In this document: piece by piece, positions 61,269-64,000 of the stretch
Layout of the letters: each line of letters begins with the position of its first letter
Position numbering within the stretch: the stretch's first letter is position 1
Assembly: GCF_008705135.1 (NCBI RefSeq)
Contig: NZ_CP023694.1
Span: 9,027,001-9,091,000, forward strand
DNA from: Streptomyces coeruleorubidus
GTDB lineage: Bacteria > Actinomycetota > Actinomycetes > Streptomycetales > Streptomycetaceae
DNA: 64,000 nucleotides
Direction: 5' to 3'
Program-made: the position numbers and the translations under genes
The notes under the pieces: generated by a model
What the model saw: only the letters and a program-made list of their open reading frames with translations
Database searches by the model: none
Told to the model about the DNA's origin: nothing

Positions 61269-62129
61269 TCACGGCTTGCGGAACTGCTCCACCAGCGCGG
61301 CGTATCCGCCGGCGCCGTGACCGGCGGCCGCCGCGCGCTCGGCCAGTGCCTTGACGAGCTTCGGCAGTTCGGCGTTGACGCCGAGCGACTCGCTCTCCTC
61401 GACCACGTGCGCCATCGCCGCCAGGTGGGTGTCGATCGTGCCGTCGTCGGCCGGGTAGGTGCCGTGGTCGGCCTGCCGCGCGTAGCCCGGCAGCCAGCCG
61501 GCCACCGTGTCGACAGCCGTCTGCGCGAGGGGGAGGTACGCCGTGGCGGACACACCGGCCGTGCCGAGGATCGCGGCGCCGTTGAGGAAACCGTCGAGCA
61601 TCCCCCACATGAGGACGAGCGTCGCCATCTCGTGCGTGGCCGAGAGCCCGGGGTCGTCGCCGAGGTGGAGGCCCGTGCCGAGACTGGCCAGCGTGGACTC
61701 GTGCGCCTCGTACAGCGGTCGGGGCCCGCTGTAGGCGAGCACGGCGTCGGTCGTGCCGACGGCCTCCGGGACGGCCATGATCCCGCCGTCGAGGTAGTCG
61801 CCGCCACGGCGCGCCACCTCCTCGGCGAGCGCTCGCGCACGCGAGGGCGTGCCCGAGGTCAGGTTCACCACGACCCGGCCGTCGAGCGGCCCGTCGAGGA
61901 CGTCCGCCACGGCGTCGTAGTCCGAGACGCAGACCACCACGAGCGGGGCGGCCGCAAGCGCGGCCGCCGGAGACTCGGCGAGCGTCGCGCCGCGAGCCAC
62001 GAGGTCGTCGGCCTTGGCCGTCGTGCGGTTCCACACGGTCGTCGGATGCCCCGCGCGCAAGAACGCCCCGGCGAGGGCGCTTCCCATCAGCCCGAGGCCC
62101 AGAACCGTGACGGGTGTGCTGGTCCGCAT
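61269..62129 (-). CDS. Imine-reductase-like NADP-dependent oxidoreductase
   Basis: A 286-residue beta-hydroxyacid-dehydrogenase/IRED-fold protein. The Rossmann segment is VLGLGLMGSALAGAFLRAGH, with NRTT indicating NADPH preference. The long helical region DGGIMAVPEAVGTTDAVLAY then THEMATLVLMWGMLDGF is IRED-like. In IREDs the catalytic position is Asp or Tyr; my alignment puts E167 there. The second of two adjacent ATGs (62129) has GGAG at proper spacing. It is divergent from a MerR-type regulator with a shared operator, so its expression is presumably ligand-induced. The substrate is unknown. Confidence 0.87.
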   Translation of the reverse strand: MRTSTPVTVLGLGLMGSALAGAFLRAGHPTTVWNRTTAKADDLVARGATLAESPAAALAAAPLVVVCVSDYDAVADVLDGPLDGRVVVNLTSGTPSRARALAEEVARRGGDYLDGGIMAVPEAVGTTDAVLAYSGPRPLYEAHESTLASLGTGLHLGDDPGLSATHEMATLVLMWGMLDGFLNGAAILGTAGVSATAYLPLAQTAVDTVAGWLPGYARQADHGTYPADDGTIDTHLAAMAHVVEESESLGVNAELPKLVKALAERAAAAGHGAGGYAALVEQFRKP

Positions 62130-62159
62130 CATGTGCTCCTTCTCTGCTCGGTGGCACAA

Positions 62160-62190
62160 TCGTCAACGTTCACACCGGTATGAAGGTCAA
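62160..62190 (-). promoter_or_regulatory. MerR-type promoter/operator for the imine-reductase-like gene
   Basis: On the minus strand TTGACC and TGACGA are 19 bases apart, the long spacer typical of MerR-controlled promoters. The spacer is centred on a dyad: TCAACGTTCACACC (62163-62176) opposite GGTATGAAGGTCAA (62177-62190), matching at 10 of 14 positions. It lies between divergent MerR and reductase genes, so the MerR protein is the obvious ligand-dependent activator. Confidence 0.75.
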
Positions 62191-62202
62191 GGGGGAATGC
62201 GC

Positions 62203-62565
62203 ATGCTGATCGGGGAGTTGAGTCGGCGCACCGGGGTGAACCCGCACCAACTGCGGTACTACGAGGCGCAGGGCCTGCTGGTGCCCGACCGCGGTGACAA
62301 CGGCTACCGCGAGTACGGCGACGACGCGGTGCTGACCGTCGCCCAGATCAGGAAACTGCTCGATGCCGGGCTGTCGACCCAGGAGATCGGGTATCTCCAA
62401 CCGTGCGTCAGCGGTGCGGCCCCCGATCTGACGCCCTGTCCGGAGACCCTGGACCTGCTACGGGCGCGCATCGCCGGACTGGACGAGCAGATCGACACGC
62501 TCGTCCAGTCCCGCCAGACACTCCGGGAGTACCTCACGGCCACGGAGCAGCGGTTGGCCGGCTAG
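62203..62565 (+). CDS. MerR-family transcriptional regulator
   Basis: A 120-residue regulator. The HTH and wing are LIGELSRRTGVNPHQLRYYE and GLLVPDRGDNGYREYGDDAV; residues about 80-115 form the dimerisation coiled coil (LLRARIAGLDEQIDTLVQSR). Two Cys (QPCVSG and TPCPET) precede the coil, as in MerR proteins that respond to redox or organic ligands rather than bind metal with three Cys. ATG 62203 has GGGGGA at good spacing, while ATG 62197 is too close. It probably activates the divergent reductase. Confidence 0.92.
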   Translation: MLIGELSRRTGVNPHQLRYYEAQGLLVPDRGDNGYREYGDDAVLTVAQIRKLLDAGLSTQEIGYLQPCVSGAAPDLTPCPETLDLLRARIAGLDEQIDTLVQSRQTLREYLTATEQRLAG

Positions 62566-62746
62566 ACACGGGCCGTGATCCACCCGTCGGCCGGGGGCGG
62601 CCGTTTCCTACAACTCTGGTACCACAGGCACCTGTTGTGTCATCCCCAGGGTGGAGGGCGAGTCCAGCCCGGCGAGGGATCCGCACGAGTGACCGATTCC
62701 TGAAAGATCTTTCCCGTCCGAACACGCGACCGGAAGGATCGATATC

Positions 62747-64000
62747 GTGCGCAGACGACGTCTCGCGCCCCTGTTAGCCGTGAGTGTCACGGCAACGCTG
62801 GCTCCCGCGCTCGCCACCTCGACGGCCACCGCCGCTCCGGCCGCCACCCCGTCGACCGCCTCCTCGTCCGCCGCCAAGGGCGGGCTGGAACGCTATGTGA
62901 AGCAGAAGCCGCGGTGGAAGCGGTGTGAGGCCGACTCTCCGGCGGAGTTCCAGTGCGCCACGATCAAGGTCCCGCTGGACTACCGGGCTCCACAAGGCAA
63001 GCGGATCGACTTGGCCATATCCCGGATCAAGAGCACCGCGCCCGGCAAGCGGCACGGTGTCCTGTTCTCCAACCCCGGCGGCCCCGGGGGACCGGGCCTC
63101 TACATGCCGCTGGAAATGCGGGAGGGCCTCCCCGAGTCCGCGCAGCGGAAGTACGACCTCATCGGCTTCGACCCGCGCGGTGTGGGACGGAGCAGCCCCG
63201 TCTCCTGCGACCTGGAGCCGGAGGAGGAGCTCTGGCTGCGGCCGTACAAGGAGGCGACGTTCGACAAGGACGTCGCCTGGGCACGCGAGGTCGCGAACAA
63301 GTGCAAGGAGAAAGCGGGCAAGACGCTCGCGCACATCACCACGCGCAACACCGCGCGCGACATGGACCTGCTCCGGGCGATCCTCGGTGAGAAGAAGATC
63401 TCGTACCTGGGTTACTCGTACGGCACCTATCTGGGCGCCGTCTACACCCAGCTCTTCCCGCGCCGGGCCGACCGGTTCGTGCTGGACAGCGCGGTTGATC
63501 CGGCGCGCGCCTGGCGAGGGATGATCCAGTGGTGGGCGGAGGGCGCCGAGCCCGCGTTCGACCGGTGGACCGAGTGGGCCGCCGAGCGTTCGGAGAAGTA
63601 CGGCCTCGGTGACACCCCGAAGAAGGTCGACCGGACCTTCTGGGACCTGGTCGCGCAGGCCGACGAGAAGCCCATCGACGTAGAGGGGCAGCCGGTCACC
63701 GGCGATGACATCCGCAGCGGCATGCGCGGGGCCTTCTTCAGCCCGCAGTACGCCACCGAGGCGTTCGTGGAGCTGAAGAAGGCCGCGGCCGGCGAGCCCG
63801 CCTCCGCGAAGAAGGCAGCGGCGCTCACCGGATCCGAGCGGACCGGAACAGCAGACGCCGCCGCCGATGCCGCCGAGGTGCCGGCCGACAACATGACGGC
63901 CAGCTTCTGGGCCGTGGTGTGCGGCGACAATTCGGCCCCGTGGTCCCGCGACCCCGAGAGCTACCGGCGGGACGCCATCCAGGACAAGGGCCGGTACCCG
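62747..64000 (+). CDS. Secreted tripeptidyl aminopeptidase-like hydrolase, 3' partial
   Basis: Extracellular S33-type peptidase of the Streptomyces Tap/SlpD/SlpE group; 418 codons are visible and the frame runs off the window. Signal peptide about 1-29. SNPGGPGGPG is the oxyanion loop, GFDPRGVGRSSP follows, and the nucleophile elbow is GYSYGTYLGA. WKRCEADSPAEFQCATIKVP carries the N-terminal Cys pair. GTG 62747 follows GGAAGGA. Codon 10 (62774-62776) is TTA, placing a bldA-dependent block in the signal peptide. The catalytic Asp and His lie beyond the window end. Confidence 0.92.
   Translation, partial: MRRRRLAPLLAVSVTATLAPALATSTATAAPAATPSTASSSAAKGGLERYVKQKPRWKRCEADSPAEFQCATIKVPLDYRAPQGKRIDLAISRIKSTAPGKRHGVLFSNPGGPGGPGLYMPLEMREGLPESAQRKYDLIGFDPRGVGRSSPVSCDLEPEEELWLRPYKEATFDKDVAWAREVANKCKEKAGKTLAHITTRNTARDMDLLRAILGEKKISYLGYSYGTYLGAVYTQLFPRRADRFVLDSAVDPARAWRGMIQWWAEGAEPAFDRWTEWAAERSEKYGLGDTPKKVDRTFWDLVAQADEKPIDVEGQPVTGDDIRSGMRGAFFSPQYATEAFVELKKAAAGEPASAKKAAALTGSERTGTADAAADAAEVPADNMTASFWAVVCGDNSAPWSRDPESYRRDAIQDKGRYP

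Noticed and set aside
1..64000. tRNA, rRNA, insertion sequences, integrase or attachment sites
   Set aside because: I looked for cloverleaf-like segments, transposase or integrase motifs and terminal repeats and saw none that could be supported.

Overview
The window is from a high-GC actinomycete, almost certainly a Streptomyces. The evidence is pervasive G/C third positions, many GTG starts, ATGA/GTGA translational couplings, Tat-type signals, rare TTA (bldA-type) codons, and typical Streptomyces secreted families (snapalysin, beta-1,3-glucanase GH64, PET-hydrolase-like cutinase, tripeptidyl aminopeptidase). No core housekeeping genes, tRNA or rRNA were seen. The content is accessory: polymer scavenging, uptake and specialized metabolism, as expected of a chromosome-arm region.

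Layout. (1) 1-11354: a sugar ABC transporter (binding protein cut by the window edge, two permeases) followed by three glycoside hydrolases: a cytoplasmic GH127 beta-L-arabinofuranosidase, a 1390-residue secreted multidomain hydrolase (GH121/GH142-like candidate) and a Tat-exported GH127/GH146-type enzyme. Together they look like a locus for plant beta-L-arabinooligosaccharides such as extensin glycans. (2) 11674-23664: a compact three-gene biosynthetic operon of MFS exporter, KS-AT-ACP polyketide synthase, and a 2447-residue AMT-LLM-C-A-PCP-C protein. It has no thioesterase, carries a TTA codon in the PKS and ends in a strong terminator. This is the best candidate for an undescribed product. 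(3) 23713-29093: mostly secreted proteins, namely a GH64 glucanase behind a LacI-type palindrome, a small protein with beta-pore-toxin-like character behind an AT-rich island, a secreted DNase-I-fold enzyme and a cutinase with PET-hydrolase hallmarks, plus an intracellular histone-like DNA-binding protein. (4) 29337-38683: a LuxR-type regulator, a roughly 570-bp array of diverged 24-nt repeats, a PucR-type regulator and a five-gene Liv-type ABC transporter ending in a perfect 15-bp hairpin.

(5) 38786-46838: small orphan proteins, snapalysin, a PHB depolymerase, a secreted alpha/beta hydrolase and an MpaB/rubber-oxygenase-like protein. (6) 46935-48258: a polyprenyl diphosphate synthase coupled to a small helical protein, lying upstream of the MpaB oxygenase as a probable isoprenoid operon. 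(7) 48474-51015: GNAT, an orphan, an APH-like kinase and a decayed cell-wall-anchored protein. (8) 51290-57001: an srs-type phenolic lipid cluster (type III PKS, ICMT-like methyltransferase, FAD oxygenase) with an UbiA prenyltransferase upstream and a membrane spermidine-synthase-like protein coupled downstream. (9) 57065-64000: sirtuin, glucose dehydrogenase with gluconokinase, beta-propeller phytase, a divergent imine-reductase-like enzyme and MerR pair with a clear operator, and a tripeptidyl aminopeptidase cut by the window end.

All functional assignments come from reading motifs and known family architectures; no database search was run.
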